Shown one piece after another: positions 33,608-43,816 of a DNA stretch of 64,000 bases. The DNA comes from Candidatus Arcticimaribacter forsetii. Its GTDB lineage: Bacteria; Bacteroidota; Bacteroidia; Flavobacteriales; Flavobacteriaceae. Every line of letters starts with the position of its first letter. The first letter of the stretch is position 1. Below the pieces are notes generated by a model. The model was not told where the DNA came from. It saw only the letters and a program-made list of their open reading frames with translations, and searched no databases. The stretch lies in assembly GCF_910589745.1 (NCBI RefSeq), contig NZ_OU342399.1:496001-560000 (forward strand), read 5' to 3'. The translations under genes were made by a program, and so were the position numbers.

Positions 33608-35380
33608 ATGAATTTTCTGCGTACATTTTTTGCATCGTTATTAGGTACCATAACGGCTTTTATTGTGGGAGGTATCCTTTTTTTTATGGTTATTGGTGGA
33701 ATCGCTAGTGCTGTAGGCTCAGATGAAGGTGCAGGGACTATGATTCAAGATAATAGTATATTGTCTTTGAAGCTAGATTTACCAATTTTAGATAACACTC
33801 CCGGAACTGAAGATTTTCAAGTAAGTTTAGGTCTAGATCCAGAAAGTGTGAAACTTATGGATTTAATTACTGCGATTGAATTAGCAAAAACAAATGATAA
33901 AATTAAAGGAATTCATTTACGAAGTGACTACTTAATGACTGGATGGTCACAAGTTAAAACAATACGTGATGCCCTTGAGTCTTTTAAATCCAGCGGGAAG
34001 TTTGTAACTGCATATGGAGATTTTTATACCCAAATGGGTTATTATCTCGCTTCTGTTTCAGATTCAATTTATGTAAATCCTAATGGGGGAGTTGAGCTGA
34101 AAGGATTAGCTTCGGAAGTTTTGTATTACAAGGATTTTGAAGATGAATATGGCTTTAAAATGGAGGTTATCAGACACGGAAAGTACAAGAGTGCTGTTGA
34201 ACCTTATTTGTCAAATACAATGAGTAAAGACAACCGAGAACAGCTTGGTGTTTTAATTTCTTCACTATGGGAAACTATAAGTTCAGAAATTTCTGAGTCA
34301 AGAAACATTTCAGTACAAAGATTAGATGAAATAGCTACAAATTTAGAAGCAAACCTTGTGGAAAATGCTTTTAAAATTGGAGTTATCGATCAGATAAGTT
34401 ATAAATCTGATTATATAAATATTTTAAAAAGCAGACTAGGTTTAGAGCCTTCTGATCGATTAAAATTGGTTTCGTACGAAGACCTTTTGGCAGGTAATGC
34501 TGCACGTATAAAAGGAGTACGCGATCAAATTGCTATTATTTATGCTCAGGGTCCCATTCTTTTTGGTGAAGGAAATGAAACTCAAATTGGAGACAAGAAC
34601 TTTGTTAAAGCAATCGAAGATGCCGCTAAAAGCAAACGAGTAAAAGCTATTGTGTTACGTGTAGACTCTCCTGGAGGAAGTGCATTAATTTCGGACATTC
34701 TCTGGAAAGCATTGGATGAAGCTAAAAAGAAAAAACCACTAGTTGTGTCTATGGGGAATGTTGCTGCATCAGGTGGGTATTATATTGCGTGCGGTGCAGA
34801 CAAGATTTTTGCAGATCCGATGACCATTACTGGGTCTATAGGTGTTTTCGCAACCCTACCAAATTTTAAAGGATTCGCAGATAATATTGGAATCAATGCC
34901 GAGCATGTATTAACCCACAAAAACGCACTTGGTTATAGTCCATTTGAACCTCTTTCAGAAGGGTTCCGTAAGAGTGCTCGGGAGGGAATAGAGTTTGTTT
35001 ATGAAACCTTCAAACGACGCGTATCTGAAGGTAGAAATATTTCTTTAGAAGATGTAGAAGCCATAGCACAAGGCAGAGTTTGGACAGGAGTACAAGCTAA
35101 AGAAAATGGTCTTATCGATGAACTTGGTTCCATAAATGATGCCTTGGATGCTGCGGCTAGTTTGGCAGAAATTGAAGAATTTAATCTAACTTCTTACCCT
35201 AAGATAGAAACAGATTTTGATGATATTTTTGGGGTGATGAATCCTTTTTCTAGTATTGAAACTGAAATTAAATCTGCATTACCACAAGAATTTAAAATAT
35301 TTTTGGAAGCCTCTCAATCTACTGAAAATAAAGAACATAGAATTCAAACAAGAATTCCATATTCTTTGAATATTAAATAA
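33608..35380 (+). CDS. sppA: Signal peptide peptidase SppA, 67K type
   Basis: A membrane-anchored serine protease that degrades cleaved signal peptides. One N-terminal membrane helix (about 10-35) is followed by two tandem ClpP-like domains, the long SppA form. The general-base Lys lies in GKYKSAVEPY (about 192-194) of the first half, and the nucleophile Ser in VAASGGYYIACGAD (about 386) of the second half, after LRVDSPGGSAL. It heads a tight operon with the queuosine-precursor transporter (3-nt gap) and rluF. Confidence 0.93.
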   Translation: MNFLRTFFASLLGTITAFIVGGILFFMVIGGIASAVGSDEGAGTMIQDNSILSLKLDLPILDNTPGTEDFQVSLGLDPESVKLMDLITAIELAKTNDKIKGIHLRSDYLMTGWSQVKTIRDALESFKSSGKFVTAYGDFYTQMGYYLASVSDSIYVNPNGGVELKGLASEVLYYKDFEDEYGFKMEVIRHGKYKSAVEPYLSNTMSKDNREQLGVLISSLWETISSEISESRNISVQRLDEIATNLEANLVENAFKIGVIDQISYKSDYINILKSRLGLEPSDRLKLVSYEDLLAGNAARIKGVRDQIAIIYAQGPILFGEGNETQIGDKNFVKAIEDAAKSKRVKAIVLRVDSPGGSALISDILWKALDEAKKKKPLVVSMGNVAASGGYYIACGADKIFADPMTITGSIGVFATLPNFKGFADNIGINAEHVLTHKNALGYSPFEPLSEGFRKSAREGIEFVYETFKRRVSEGRNISLEDVEAIAQGRVWTGVQAKENGLIDELGSINDALDAAASLAEIEEFNLTSYPKIETDFDDIFGVMNPFSSIETEIKSALPQEFKIFLEASQSTENKEHRIQTRIPYSLNIK

Positions 35381-35383
35381 CGC

Positions 35384-36094
35384 ATGAATCAAAAAGATAA
35401 GGCTCTTGCTGATCAGATTTTTTTATTTTTAGCAGCACTTTTTATTACCTCTTTAGTAGTTTCTAATTTAATTTTTCAAAAATTCTTTTTTTGGTATCCA
35501 GTCGATACTTCCATTTTTGGGATCCCTTTATTTGAATTGTCTGTTGGGATTTTGCCTTATCCAATTACTTTTTTAATCACAGATTTAATTTCTGAGATTT
35601 TTGGAAAAAAGAAAGCGAACCAAGTGGTTGTAGCAGGAATTTTCGCTTCTTTCTTTTCAATCGGAATCCTTTTAGTTGCTGACGCTGTTCCTGCAATTGC
35701 TTATTCGCCAATCAATGATGCTACTTTTAATCAGGTGTTTTCACTTTCCCCACTTGCTGTTCTTGCTTCAATGATTGCCTACTTATTGGCACAATTTGTT
35801 GATATTCGAATTTATCATTTTTGGAAAAAAATCACCCAAGGGAAACATCTATGGTTGAGGAATAATTTCTCAACTTTTGCCTCTCAGTTTTTAGATACTT
35901 TTACGGTTATTCTTTTACTCTGCTTTTTTGGAGTTTTGTCTTGGGATATGTTTCTGGGATTAGTAGTTTCTGGATTTATATTTAAAGTTCTTGTAGCTGT
36001 AATTGACACCCCATTTTTATATCTCTTTGTATATTTAATAAGAAAACGATTCGGATTAAAAATCGGAGAAGAAATTCGTTATGAACTCAAATAA
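35384..36094 (+). CDS. Queuosine precursor transporter (YhhQ/VUT family)
   Basis: A 236-aa membrane protein with about six helices that imports preQ0/preQ1-type precursors for queuosine in tRNA. Family features: LVVSNLIFQKFFF, YPITFLITDLISEIFGKKKANQVV, the AQFVDIRIYHFWKK motif and LRNNFSTFASQFLDT. It overlaps none of its neighbours and is packed between sppA and rluF. Confidence 0.9.
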   Translation: MNQKDKALADQIFLFLAALFITSLVVSNLIFQKFFFWYPVDTSIFGIPLFELSVGILPYPITFLITDLISEIFGKKKANQVVVAGIFASFFSIGILLVADAVPAIAYSPINDATFNQVFSLSPLAVLASMIAYLLAQFVDIRIYHFWKKITQGKHLWLRNNFSTFASQFLDTFTVILLLCFFGVLSWDMFLGLVVSGFIFKVLVAVIDTPFLYLFVYLIRKRFGLKIGEEIRYELK

Positions 36095-36101
36095 AGTCTA
36101 A

Positions 36102-36827
36102 ATGAGCGATCCTGTTAGAATAAATAAATATCTCAGTGAAATTGGTTTTTGCTCCAGGAGAGCAGCTGATAAAATGATTGACCAGGGAAGGATTGCTGTA
36201 AATGGCGAAATTATTGGGATGGGAGTAAAAGTAACTCCAGAGGACTTAATTCATGTTGATGGAGAAGTTGTACGTTCAGGTAAAGATAAGCCTGTTTATA
36301 TTGCTTTTAATAAACCAGTTGGCATTGTTTGTACTACGGATACTCGTGTAGAAAAAGATAACATCATAGATTATATTAATTTCCCTACTCGTATTTTTCC
36401 AATTGGCCGTTTAGATAAACCCAGTGAAGGATTAATTTTTTTAACTAATGATGGGGATATAGTAAACAAAATTTTACGTGCTCGAAATCATCATGAAAAA
36501 GAATATGTAGTTACTGTAAATCGACCCATTACAGATGACTTTATAAGACAAATGGGTTCAGGAATTCCAATTCTTGATACAGTTACACGACCTTGTGAAG
36601 TAAAACAAACACACAAAAAAGAATTTAAAATAATCCTTACCCAAGGTTTAAATAGACAAATTAGAAGAATGTGCGAGTTTCTTGATTATCGAGTTACTTC
36701 ACTAAAAAGAACTCGAATAATGAATGTGGAGCTAGATGTCCCTAAGGGGAAATGGAGGCATTTAACAGAAGATGAAATGGATGAAATAAATAGACTCGTA
36801 GCTGTTTCCTCTAAAACAAATGATTAA
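36102..36827 (+). CDS. rluF: Pseudouridine synthase RluF
   Basis: An N-terminal S4 domain (VRINKYLSEIGFCSRRAADKMIDQGRIAVNG) precedes the RsuA-type catalytic domain, with the active-site Asp in GRLDKPSEGLIFLTND. The N-terminal FCSRR wording and FNKPVGIVCTTD match RluF, which modifies U2604 of 23S rRNA and U35 of tRNA-Tyr. Its stop overlaps that of the convergent DUF2797 gene (shared TTAA). Confidence 0.9.
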   Translation: MSDPVRINKYLSEIGFCSRRAADKMIDQGRIAVNGEIIGMGVKVTPEDLIHVDGEVVRSGKDKPVYIAFNKPVGIVCTTDTRVEKDNIIDYINFPTRIFPIGRLDKPSEGLIFLTNDGDIVNKILRARNHHEKEYVVTVNRPITDDFIRQMGSGIPILDTVTRPCEVKQTHKKEFKIILTQGLNRQIRRMCEFLDYRVTSLKRTRIMNVELDVPKGKWRHLTEDEMDEINRLVAVSSKTND

Positions 36828-37621
36828 ACATTTATTTTCAAGTCCACAACGATTCCTTCGTTTGAGCGTACATTAAAGACCGTATCATCTTCAAAAATTA
36901 AATATTGACCTTTTACGCCCTTAAGCGTTCCAGTATATGTATTTTCTTTCTTTAGATTTAAACTTTTAACTTTTTCTGGATATTTATTCACCGGGAAATT
37001 AATTGTTAAAGGTTCTAGTTGGTCTTTTACAATGTATTGTTTTAATTCTTTAGGGATATTATCTAGCGCTTTATTTCTTTCAGATTCCCAATCGACGGGG
37101 TCGACTTCATTTTTAAGCATTTTTCGCCAATTAGTTTTGTCAGAAAAATATTCTTTCAAAGCAACTTCACCAACTCCGGCAAGGTATCGATTAGGAACTT
37201 CAAGTATTGGAAGTGCTTGATGAGCCCCCTGATCAATCCATCGAGTAGGGAGTTGTGATTTTCGGGTAACCCCCACTTTAATATGGCTTGAAAGCGCTAA
37301 GTAAACTATATGAGGCTGTAATTGAACTTTTTTTTCATAAGATAAATCACGGTCTTCAATGTCTAAATGTGCTTTACTTAATTCGGGTCTCATTATCCAA
37401 TCCCCTGCACTTGGACTTTCGAAGAAACATTTTTTACAAAAACCTTGTGCAAAAATAATTTCAGTACTACAACAATTTAAGCACTCATAACCAATTAAAT
37501 CTAATGTTACAGATTGATCCAGGAATTGATGCACAGCAACAAAGTCATTTTTCAATTTAAGATAATATTTTACAGAGTCATTTAGTTCTGTAGTCATTTT
37601 TTTAAGTACACCTGAAAACAT
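36824..37621 (-). CDS. DUF2797 family protein with a zinc-binding motif
   Basis: Four cysteines in ECLNCCSTEIIFAQGFCKKCF (about 46-66) would bind a metal. The middle block VYLALSSHIKVGVTRKSQLPTRWIDQGA resembles the core of a GIY-YIG nuclease, and the family is annotated as DUF2797. The chosen ATG at 37621 gives MFSGVLKKM; a second ATG nine codons in (MTTELND) is equally possible. Function unknown; nucleic-acid contact is a guess. Confidence 0.78.
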   Translation of the reverse strand: MFSGVLKKMTTELNDSVKYYLKLKNDFVAVHQFLDQSVTLDLIGYECLNCCSTEIIFAQGFCKKCFFESPSAGDWIMRPELSKAHLDIEDRDLSYEKKVQLQPHIVYLALSSHIKVGVTRKSQLPTRWIDQGAHQALPILEVPNRYLAGVGEVALKEYFSDKTNWRKMLKNEVDPVDWESERNKALDNIPKELKQYIVKDQLEPLTINFPVNKYPEKVKSLNLKKENTYTGTLKGVKGQYLIFEDDTVFNVRSNEGIVVDLKINV

Positions 37622-37664
37622 ATAGGAGAATCATTTATATTTATAAGATAAAGATACTTATAAA

Positions 37665-39182
37665 ATGGCAATCCCCTTATTCAATTCTATAGCCTCTTGG
37701 TTTCTTAAAAAAAGGATTCATCAAATTGAACTTTTCTTAAAGTATCCACACGAAGTTCAACAAGAAGTACTAAACGATTTACTTCGAATTTCAAAGAATA
37801 CTGAGGTTGGAAAGCGCTATGATTTCAGTTCAATTAGAAATTATCAAACCTTTAAAAGCAGAGTTCCCCTTGTGGCGTATGAAGACATCGCAGATGATAT
37901 CAATAGAAGTAGAAATGGGCAAGCTAATATATATTGGCCGACCCCTATTAAGTGGTTTGCAAAATCCAGTGGAACAACCGACAGCCGAAGTAAGTTTATT
38001 CCTGTAAGTCCAGAAGCTTTAGATCAATGCCATTACAAAGCAGGGAAGGACATGCTTTCTTTTTATTTTAACAATAACCCTGAATCAGAATTATTTAATG
38101 GTAAAAATTTGAGGTTAGGAGGTAGTCAAGAAATTTATGATAATAGCACTAGTTATTTTGGAGATCTATCGGCGATTATTATCGATAATATGCCTTTTTG
38201 GGCAGAAATTAGTAGTACCCCTTCTCATAAAACTTCATTAATCCCAGAATGGGAAGCTAAAATAAATGCCATTTTAAAAGAAAGTGTTCTTGAGAATGTA
38301 ACCAGTTTTGCAGGTGTTCCTTCTTGGATGATGGTTCTTCTAAATAAAGTTATAGAACACACAGAAAAGGATAATATATTGGAGGTTTGGCCAAATTTGG
38401 AAGTTTTTTTCCATGGAGGAGTGAGCTTTAAGCCATACCAAAGTCAGTACGAAAATTTTTTCCCAGGTTCTCAGCTTAAATATTATGAAACCTTCAATGC
38501 TTCTGAGGGTTTCTTTGGTATTCAAGATTTAAATAATTCAGACGAATTACTCTTGATGCTAGATTATGGAATTTTCTATGAATTTATTCCTGTTAATGGT
38601 TCAGAAGACGATATAATTCCTCTTGCGGGAGTTGTATTATTTGAGAGTTATGAAATGGTAATTACTACCAATTCTGGTTTGTGGCGTTATAAAATTGGGG
38701 ATGTAATAAAATTCACTTCTGTTGCTCCTTACCGCATTCAAGTAGTAGGAAGGACAAAACATTTTATAAATGCTTTTGGCGAGGAGTTGATGGTAGATAA
38801 TGCAGATTTAGCTCTAGCTAAAGCTGCTCAAACTACAGGAGTTAATATCATAGATTATACCGCAGCTCCTGTTTACATGAATGGAAATGAAAAGGGTGCG
38901 CATCAATGGTTAATTGAATTTGACAAAGTTCCTGAGGATTTAAATCGATTTTCAGAAGTCTTAGATGAGGTGTTGCGAGAAATAAATTCGGACTATGATG
39001 CTAAACGTTATAAAAACATGACCATGAAGTTTCCAGAAGTTATCCCAGCAGGGTCTAAATTATTTTACAATTGGCTTTCCAAGAATAAAAAATTAGGAGG
39101 TCAACACAAAGTTCCTCGGTTATCAAATAACAGAGAGCTCATCGAAGAGTTGTTGAAGTTAAATACTACGAAACCGCTTTAA
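37665..39182 (+). CDS. GH3 auxin-responsive promoter family protein (acyl-amino acid ligase-like)
   Basis: A 505-aa ANL-superfamily enzyme of the GH3 type, which in plants couples acyl acids to amino acids by adenylation. The ATP-binding loop [16 protein letters not shown] and the block [16 protein letters not shown] are visible, then [14 protein letters not shown] with the adenylate-contact Asp and [17 protein letters not shown]. The bacterial substrate is unknown. The end overlaps the convergent clpX stop by 17 nt. Confidence 0.88.
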   Translation: MAIPLFNSIASWFLKKRIHQIELFLKYPHEVQQEVLNDLLRISKNTEVGKRYDFSSIRNYQTFKSRVPLVAYEDIADDINRSRNGQANIYWPTPIKWFAKSSGTTDSRSKFIPVSPEALDQCHYKAGKDMLSFYFNNNPESELFNGKNLRLGGSQEIYDNSTSYFGDLSAIIIDNMPFWAEISSTPSHKTSLIPEWEAKINAILKESVLENVTSFAGVPSWMMVLLNKVIEHTEKDNILEVWPNLEVFFHGGVSFKPYQSQYENFFPGSQLKYYETFNASEGFFGIQDLNNSDELLLMLDYGIFYEFIPVNGSEDDIIPLAGVVLFESYEMVITTNSGLWRYKIGDVIKFTSVAPYRIQVVGRTKHFINAFGEELMVDNADLALAKAAQTTGVNIIDYTAAPVYMNGNEKGAHQWLIEFDKVPEDLNRFSEVLDEVLREINSDYDAKRYKNMTMKFPEVIPAGSKLFYNWLSKNKKLGGQHKVPRLSNNRELIEELLKLNTTKPL

Positions 39183-40404
39183 GTGCAGGGTCTTTAGAGT
39201 TATTTAGCTTTCTTTCGGCGTAGCTTTTAGAAATCTTTAATTCTGTTTTATCTGTTCCTGGCATCTCGAACATTGCGTCGGTAAGAATTGCTTCGCATAA
39301 AGACCGTAAGCCTCTGGCTCCTAAATTATATTCGAGGGCTTTGTCAACAATGAAGTCTAAGGCTCCTGAACTGAAGGTTAACTTAATGCCGTCAATCTCG
39401 AACAATTTTTCGTATTGCTTGGTCAATGCATTTTTAGGTTCTGTTAAAATAGAACGTAGGGTTTTTCTGTCTAATGGGTGCATGTGTGTAAGCACGGGTA
39501 AACGACCAATTATTTCAGGGATCAGTCCAAAAGATTTAACGTCTTTAGGATTTACGTATTGTAAAAGATTTTCCTTGTCTAAATCTTCTTTTTGAGATTC
39601 AATTTTATAACCGATTGCCTGAAGATTAAGTCTTTTGTTTATCTCACGCTCAATACCGTCAAAGGCACCACCGGCGATGAATAAAATATTGGAAGTATCT
39701 ACTTCTATGAATTTTTGATCAGGATGTTTTCTTCCTCCTTTTGGGGGAACATTTACAACTGTTCCTTCTAAAAGCTTCAGTAAAGCTTGTTGTACTCCTT
39801 CTCCAGAAACATCTCTTGTAATCGACGGGTTGTCTCCTTTTCGAGCAATTTTATCTATTTCATCTATGAAAACAATTCCACGTTGTGCTTTTTCTACATC
39901 GTAGTCAGCAGCTTGAAGTAATCGAGTTAAAATACTTTCGACATCTTCACCAACATAACCAGCTTCAGTTAAAATGGTAGCGTCAACAATAGCTAAAGGA
40001 ACACTCAACATTTTTGCTATAGATTGAGCTAAAAGTGTTTTTCCAGTTCCTGTTTGTCCAACAAGAAGGATATTACTTTTTTGTATTTCAATTTCTTCTA
40101 GTTCAGCTTTAGGATGAGACAATCTTTTGTAATGATTATATACCGCAACAGAAATTACTCTTTTCGCTGCATCTTGGCCTATAATGTATTGGTCTAAAAA
40201 TTCTTTTGTAAGTTGAGGTGTTTTTAGGTCTAATGAACTAGAGTCTGTGCTAGACTCGTTTTCATCTTTTGCCTCCTCAATTACAATCCCATGGGCTTGA
40301 TGAATACATTTATCACAAATGTGAGCGTCTAAACCAGCAATAAGCAGATCTGTTTGTGGTTTAGTTCGTCCGCAAAAAGAACAAATTAATTCTTCATCAC
40401 TCAT
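39166..40404 (-). CDS. clpX: ATP-dependent protease ATP-binding subunit ClpX
   Basis: An AAA+ unfoldase that feeds substrates to ClpP. The N-terminal zinc-binding domain [17 protein letters not shown]...CDKC is present, then Walker [13 protein letters not shown], Walker [10 protein letters not shown] and the sensor/pore blocks YVGEDVES and [13 protein letters not shown]. Length 412 aa is normal. It is the last gene of the tig-clpP-clpX operon, 11 nt after clpP. Confidence 0.97.
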   Translation of the reverse strand: MSDEELICSFCGRTKPQTDLLIAGLDAHICDKCIHQAHGIVIEEAKDENESSTDSSSLDLKTPQLTKEFLDQYIIGQDAAKRVISVAVYNHYKRLSHPKAELEEIEIQKSNILLVGQTGTGKTLLAQSIAKMLSVPLAIVDATILTEAGYVGEDVESILTRLLQAADYDVEKAQRGIVFIDEIDKIARKGDNPSITRDVSGEGVQQALLKLLEGTVVNVPPKGGRKHPDQKFIEVDTSNILFIAGGAFDGIEREINKRLNLQAIGYKIESQKEDLDKENLLQYVNPKDVKSFGLIPEIIGRLPVLTHMHPLDRKTLRSILTEPKNALTKQYEKLFEIDGIKLTFSSGALDFIVDKALEYNLGARGLRSLCEAILTDAMFEMPGTDKTELKISKSYAERKLNNSKDPALKAVS

Positions 40405-40415
40405 AGTGTACTTTT

Positions 40416-41072
40416 TTATTTAGTCAAAACTTCATCAATCATTCCATATGCCTTAGCTTCTTCAGCTTTCATCCAGTAATCTCGGTCACTGTCGTGGTGT
40501 ACTTTATCGAATTCTTGTCCAGAATGTTTTGCAATGATTTCATATAATTCTGTTTTTAATTTTCCGATCTCACGAGCAGTTATTTCGATATCAGAAGCCT
40601 GTCCTTGAGCACCTCCTAAAGGTTGGTGAATCATAACTCGGGCGTGTGGTAACGCAGAGCGTTTTCCTTCTTGTCCAGCACAAAGTAGTACCGCTCCCAT
40701 AGAAGCTGCAATACCAGTGCAAATTGTAGCGACATCAGGCGATATATATTGCATGGTGTCATAAATACCCAATCCAGCATAAACACTTCCACCTGGAGAA
40801 TTTATATACATTTGTATATCACGTTTTGGATCTACACTTTGTAAAAACAAAAGTTGTGCCTGAATAATGTTGGCTACTTGATCATCAATTCCTGTTCCCA
40901 AAAACATAACACGATCCATCATCAGTCTTGAAAAAACATCCATTTGAGCAACATTCATTTGGCGTTCTTCAATGATGTAAGGGGTCATGCTGCTAACCAT
41001 TTTATCATAATACATGGCGTTTACTCCATGATGCTTGGTTGCGTATTTTTTAAACTCTTTTCCGTAGTCCAT
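40416..41072 (-). CDS. clpP: ATP-dependent protease proteolytic subunit ClpP
   Basis: Serine protease with nucleophile Ser in [14 protein letters not shown] and catalytic His in [11 protein letters not shown]; oxyanion loop [17 protein letters not shown]. The length of 218 aa includes a short N-terminal propeptide-like extension. It is between tig (35-nt gap) and clpX. Confidence 0.97.
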   Translation of the reverse strand: MDYGKEFKKYATKHHGVNAMYYDKMVSSMTPYIIEERQMNVAQMDVFSRLMMDRVMFLGTGIDDQVANIIQAQLLFLQSVDPKRDIQMYINSPGGSVYAGLGIYDTMQYISPDVATICTGIAASMGAVLLCAGQEGKRSALPHARVMIHQPLGGAQGQASDIEITAREIGKLKTELYEIIAKHSGQEFDKVHHDSDRDYWMKAEEAKAYGMIDEVLTK

Positions 41073-41107
41073 ATTAAGGTTTATTTAGTACCTAAAAGTA
41101 AGTAAAA

Positions 41108-42439
41108 TTATTGTGCACTACCGTATGCTTCTTTTACAAAGGCATCATAGTTTACTTTTTTTGTTTTCAAACCAGCGTTTTCTTTGTAAAAATCTAAAAG
41201 TTTTTTACTCATTAACTGATCAGAAAGTCTTTTAGTTTCTTCTTGATTTGTGAAAATTCTAGCAGCAATATCATCAAGTTCCTTTTCTTCTGGTGCCATT
41301 TGACCATATTGCGCCATTTGTTGCTTGATAAGATCTTTTGCAAAACTTTGTAATTCTTCAAATTTAATTTGAAGATCATACTCTTTAATAATTGCTCCTT
41401 CAATTAGTTGGTAACGAATTCCCTTTTCAGATTTTTCGTATTCTTCTTTAGCTTCTTCTTCTGTTAATGGTTTTTCACCAGAGTTCTGAAGCCATTTGAT
41501 TAAAAATTCTTTAGGAAGATCAAATTTTGTATTATCAATTAGGTTTTCCGTAACATCATTTAGAAGTTTTTGTTCAGATTGAGATTCAAATTGCTTTTCA
41601 ATCCCTTCTTTAACTTTTTCTTTAAGAGCTTTAAGGCTTGTAACTGTTCCAGCTTCGTAAAGTTTATCAAAAAGTTCTTGATTTAATTCAGCAAGAATAC
41701 GGTTGTTAACTTCTTTAATTGTTATGGAAACAGTTTTAGGGAGTTCTTCTAGCTGAGGGATAGTAACACCAAATGCTCTTGCTGCGGCACTATCTTCATT
41801 GAAAAGACCTTTTGTATTTAACTCTAATGTATCGCCTATTTTTGCAGCGCTAAGAGCAGTAATATTCTTTTTTCCTTTAATTGAATCGAATTCAATCACT
41901 GGTGTAGTGTCAATTGCTGCATCTTCATTTTTGATTTCGACAGACAATTCAGTTCCAGGAGTTATTTCTTTGGAAGATTCAATTTTACCATATTGCTTCT
42001 GGATGTATGAAAGTTGCTCATCAATCATTTTCTTGTCCGCTTCTATTTGAAAAAAAGTAACTCCTTTTTTCCCTTTTAAGTTGACTTCAAATTTTGGAGA
42101 AAGTCCAAGTTCAAATTCGAAATTTAAAACATCGGCCTTCCAGTCAATCTCTTCTTGCATTTTAGGAAGTGGGTTTCCCAAAAGTTCAAGTTTTTCTTCT
42201 TCAATAAACTTATTAAGGTTTTCTTGTAGTAATTTATTTACTTCATCCGCAGTAACCGGTGTTTCGTATTGTTTTTTGATCATTCCCATTGGCACATGCC
42301 CTTTTCTAAATCCAGGAATGTTCGCGTTTTTGCGATAATCATTTAATACATTAAGTACTTTTTCAGCAAAATCATTTTGCTCTAATGAGATTGTAATAGT
42401 ACTGTTTAAGGCGTCAAGGTCTGTTCTTGTAATTTGCAT
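41108..42439 (-). CDS. tig: Trigger factor
   Basis: Ribosome-bound chaperone. The N-terminal domain contains the ribosome-docking signature FRKGHVPMG near residue 45. The usual middle PPIase (FKBP) domain is expected at about 150-245 but is poorly conserved, as is typical for Bacteroidota. The C-terminal helical domain ends in KEAYGSAQ. Length 443 aa is normal. Start at 42439 is 27 nt after the predicted -7 element. Confidence 0.94.
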   Translation of the reverse strand: MQITRTDLDALNSTITISLEQNDFAEKVLNVLNDYRKNANIPGFRKGHVPMGMIKKQYETPVTADEVNKLLQENLNKFIEEEKLELLGNPLPKMQEEIDWKADVLNFEFELGLSPKFEVNLKGKKGVTFFQIEADKKMIDEQLSYIQKQYGKIESSKEITPGTELSVEIKNEDAAIDTTPVIEFDSIKGKKNITALSAAKIGDTLELNTKGLFNEDSAAARAFGVTIPQLEELPKTVSITIKEVNNRILAELNQELFDKLYEAGTVTSLKALKEKVKEGIEKQFESQSEQKLLNDVTENLIDNTKFDLPKEFLIKWLQNSGEKPLTEEEAKEEYEKSEKGIRYQLIEGAIIKEYDLQIKFEELQSFAKDLIKQQMAQYGQMAPEEKELDDIAARIFTNQEETKRLSDQLMSKKLLDFYKENAGLKTKKVNYDAFVKEAYGSAQ

Positions 42440-42465
42440 GTATATGTTCTCAATAAATTAGTGCG

Positions 42466-42496
42466 CAAAAATAAGTCTTTTAAATGGGTTGCACAA
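42466..42496 (-). promoter_or_regulatory. Promoter of tig-clpP-clpX
   Basis: On the minus strand a -33 TTG (complement of 42494-42496) and the -7 element TATTTTTG (complement of 42466-42473) are 20 nt apart, close to the Bacteroidota consensus TTG-N19/20-TAnnTTTG. Confidence 0.65.
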
Positions 42497-42600
42497 GCAT
42501 AAACTCCCTGTAATAACCACTTAAACAGATAAGTTACCCTGTTTTGCAACTAATTGAGCTTAAAATAGAGTAGATTATAAGTCATTTTAAAATAAAATAG

Positions 42601-42608
42601 TACATTTG
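42601..42608 (+). promoter_or_regulatory. -7 element of the rpsP operon
   Basis: TACATTTG matches TAnnTTTG. It gives a leader of about 45 nt that contains a small GAACG/CGTTC hairpin near 42628-42643 and a four-codon reading frame (ATG at 42655) overlapping the rpsP start. Confidence 0.5.
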
Positions 42609-42659
42609 CAGCCTGAATTAATAACCAGAACGTCGAGAACGTTCACAATTTAATATGAC

Positions 42660-43274
42660 ATGCCAGTAAAAATCAGATTACAGAGACACGGAAAAAAAGG
42701 AAAACCATTCTATTGGGTAGTAGCAGCTGATGCTCGTGCCAAAAGAGATGGACGTTATCTCGAAAAAATCGGAACATACAATCCAAACACCAATCCAGCA
42801 ACAGTCGAAATCGATGTAGATTCAGCTGTTAAATGGTTAGGAAATGGAGCACAACCTACTGACACTGCTCGTACTTTATTGTCTTACAGAGGGGCTTTAC
42901 TTAAACATCACCTACAGGGAGGTGTATCAAAAGGAGCATTAACTCAAGAAGACGCAGATGCAAAGTTCGAAGCATGGTTAGAAGATAAAGCTAATCGTAT
43001 CCAAGCTAAAGTTGATGGTCTTTCTAAGGAAGAAGCTAAAGCACAAGCGGACGCATTTGCAGCTGAAAAAGCAGTAAATGAAAAACGTGTTGCTGATGCA
43101 AAAGCACTTGCTGAGGAAGCTGCTGCTGAGGAAGCTGCCGCTCAAGCTGCTGCTGAAGCAGAGGCAGAAGCTGCTGCTGCACCAGAAGTTGAAGCAGAAG
43201 AAGCTGCTACAGAAGAGGCTGCAACAGAAGAGGCTCCTGCTGCTGACGCAACAGAAGAGGCTCCAGAAGCATAA
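42660..43274 (+). CDS. rpsP: 30S ribosomal protein S16 with acidic Ala/Glu-rich C-terminal extension
   Basis: The first about 80 residues ([20 protein letters not shown] on) are the S16 fold that helps assemble the 30S subunit. They are followed by an extension of about 110 residues: a helical, charged part (residues 95-145) and then low-complexity [11 protein letters not shown]-type sequence to residue 204. Extended S16 is known in flavobacteria. The tail is long here and its role is not known. rimM follows at 11 nt. Confidence 0.95.
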   Translation: MPVKIRLQRHGKKGKPFYWVVAADARAKRDGRYLEKIGTYNPNTNPATVEIDVDSAVKWLGNGAQPTDTARTLLSYRGALLKHHLQGGVSKGALTQEDADAKFEAWLEDKANRIQAKVDGLSKEEAKAQADAFAAEKAVNEKRVADAKALAEEAAAEEAAAQAAAEAEAEAAAAPEVEAEEAATEEAATEEAPAADATEEAPEA

Positions 43275-43285
43275 TTACTTGACCG

Positions 43286-43816
43286 ATGACCAAAGAAGAA
43301 TGTTTCTACTTAGGTACCATCGTTTCAAAGTTTAGTTACAAAGGAGAGGTGTTAGCAAAGCTTGATACCGATACTCCACAAGATTATATAAATTTGGAAT
43401 CAGTTTTTGTCTTACAAGGCACAAAACTGGTTCCTTTTTTTATTGAGAATGCTCAATTACAAAAATCAAGTTTACTTCGAATCCGTTTTGAAGATATTGA
43501 ATCGGAATCTGATGCTGATTTATTGCTCAAAAAAGAACTTTACCTTCCGTTAAGCTTTTTGCCAGAATTAAAAGGTACCCAGTTTTATTACCACGAGGTA
43601 ATTGGATTTAAAGTTAGAGAAAAGTCAGGTAATGTTATAGGGGTTTTACAAGCGGTTAATGACCAAACTCCGCAAGCTCTTTTTGAAATAATTGATGATA
43701 AAGAGCGAATTATTTTAGTCCCAGTTCATGACGACTTTATTAGTAAAGTTGACCGTTCTAAATCAGAACTGACTTTAAATTTACCCGACGGATTATTGGA
43801 TGTATATCAATCGTGA
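43286..43816 (+). CDS. rimM: Ribosome maturation factor RimM
   Basis: Acts with S19/S13 in 16S rRNA 3'-domain maturation. N-terminal RimM domain begins LGTIVSKFSYKGEVLAKLDT and the PRC-barrel part contains FYYHEVIGFKV and DGLLDVY. Length 176 aa is normal. The end overlaps the next gene by 4 nt (GTGA). Confidence 0.93.
   Translation: MTKEECFYLGTIVSKFSYKGEVLAKLDTDTPQDYINLESVFVLQGTKLVPFFIENAQLQKSSLLRIRFEDIESESDADLLLKKELYLPLSFLPELKGTQFYYHEVIGFKVREKSGNVIGVLQAVNDQTPQALFEIIDDKERIILVPVHDDFISKVDRSKSELTLNLPDGLLDVYQS

Noticed and set aside
43078-43335. Leu/Lys-rich reading frame inside the rpsP tail
   Set aside because: It is the frame shift of the Ala/Glu repeat of S16 and has no family resemblance.
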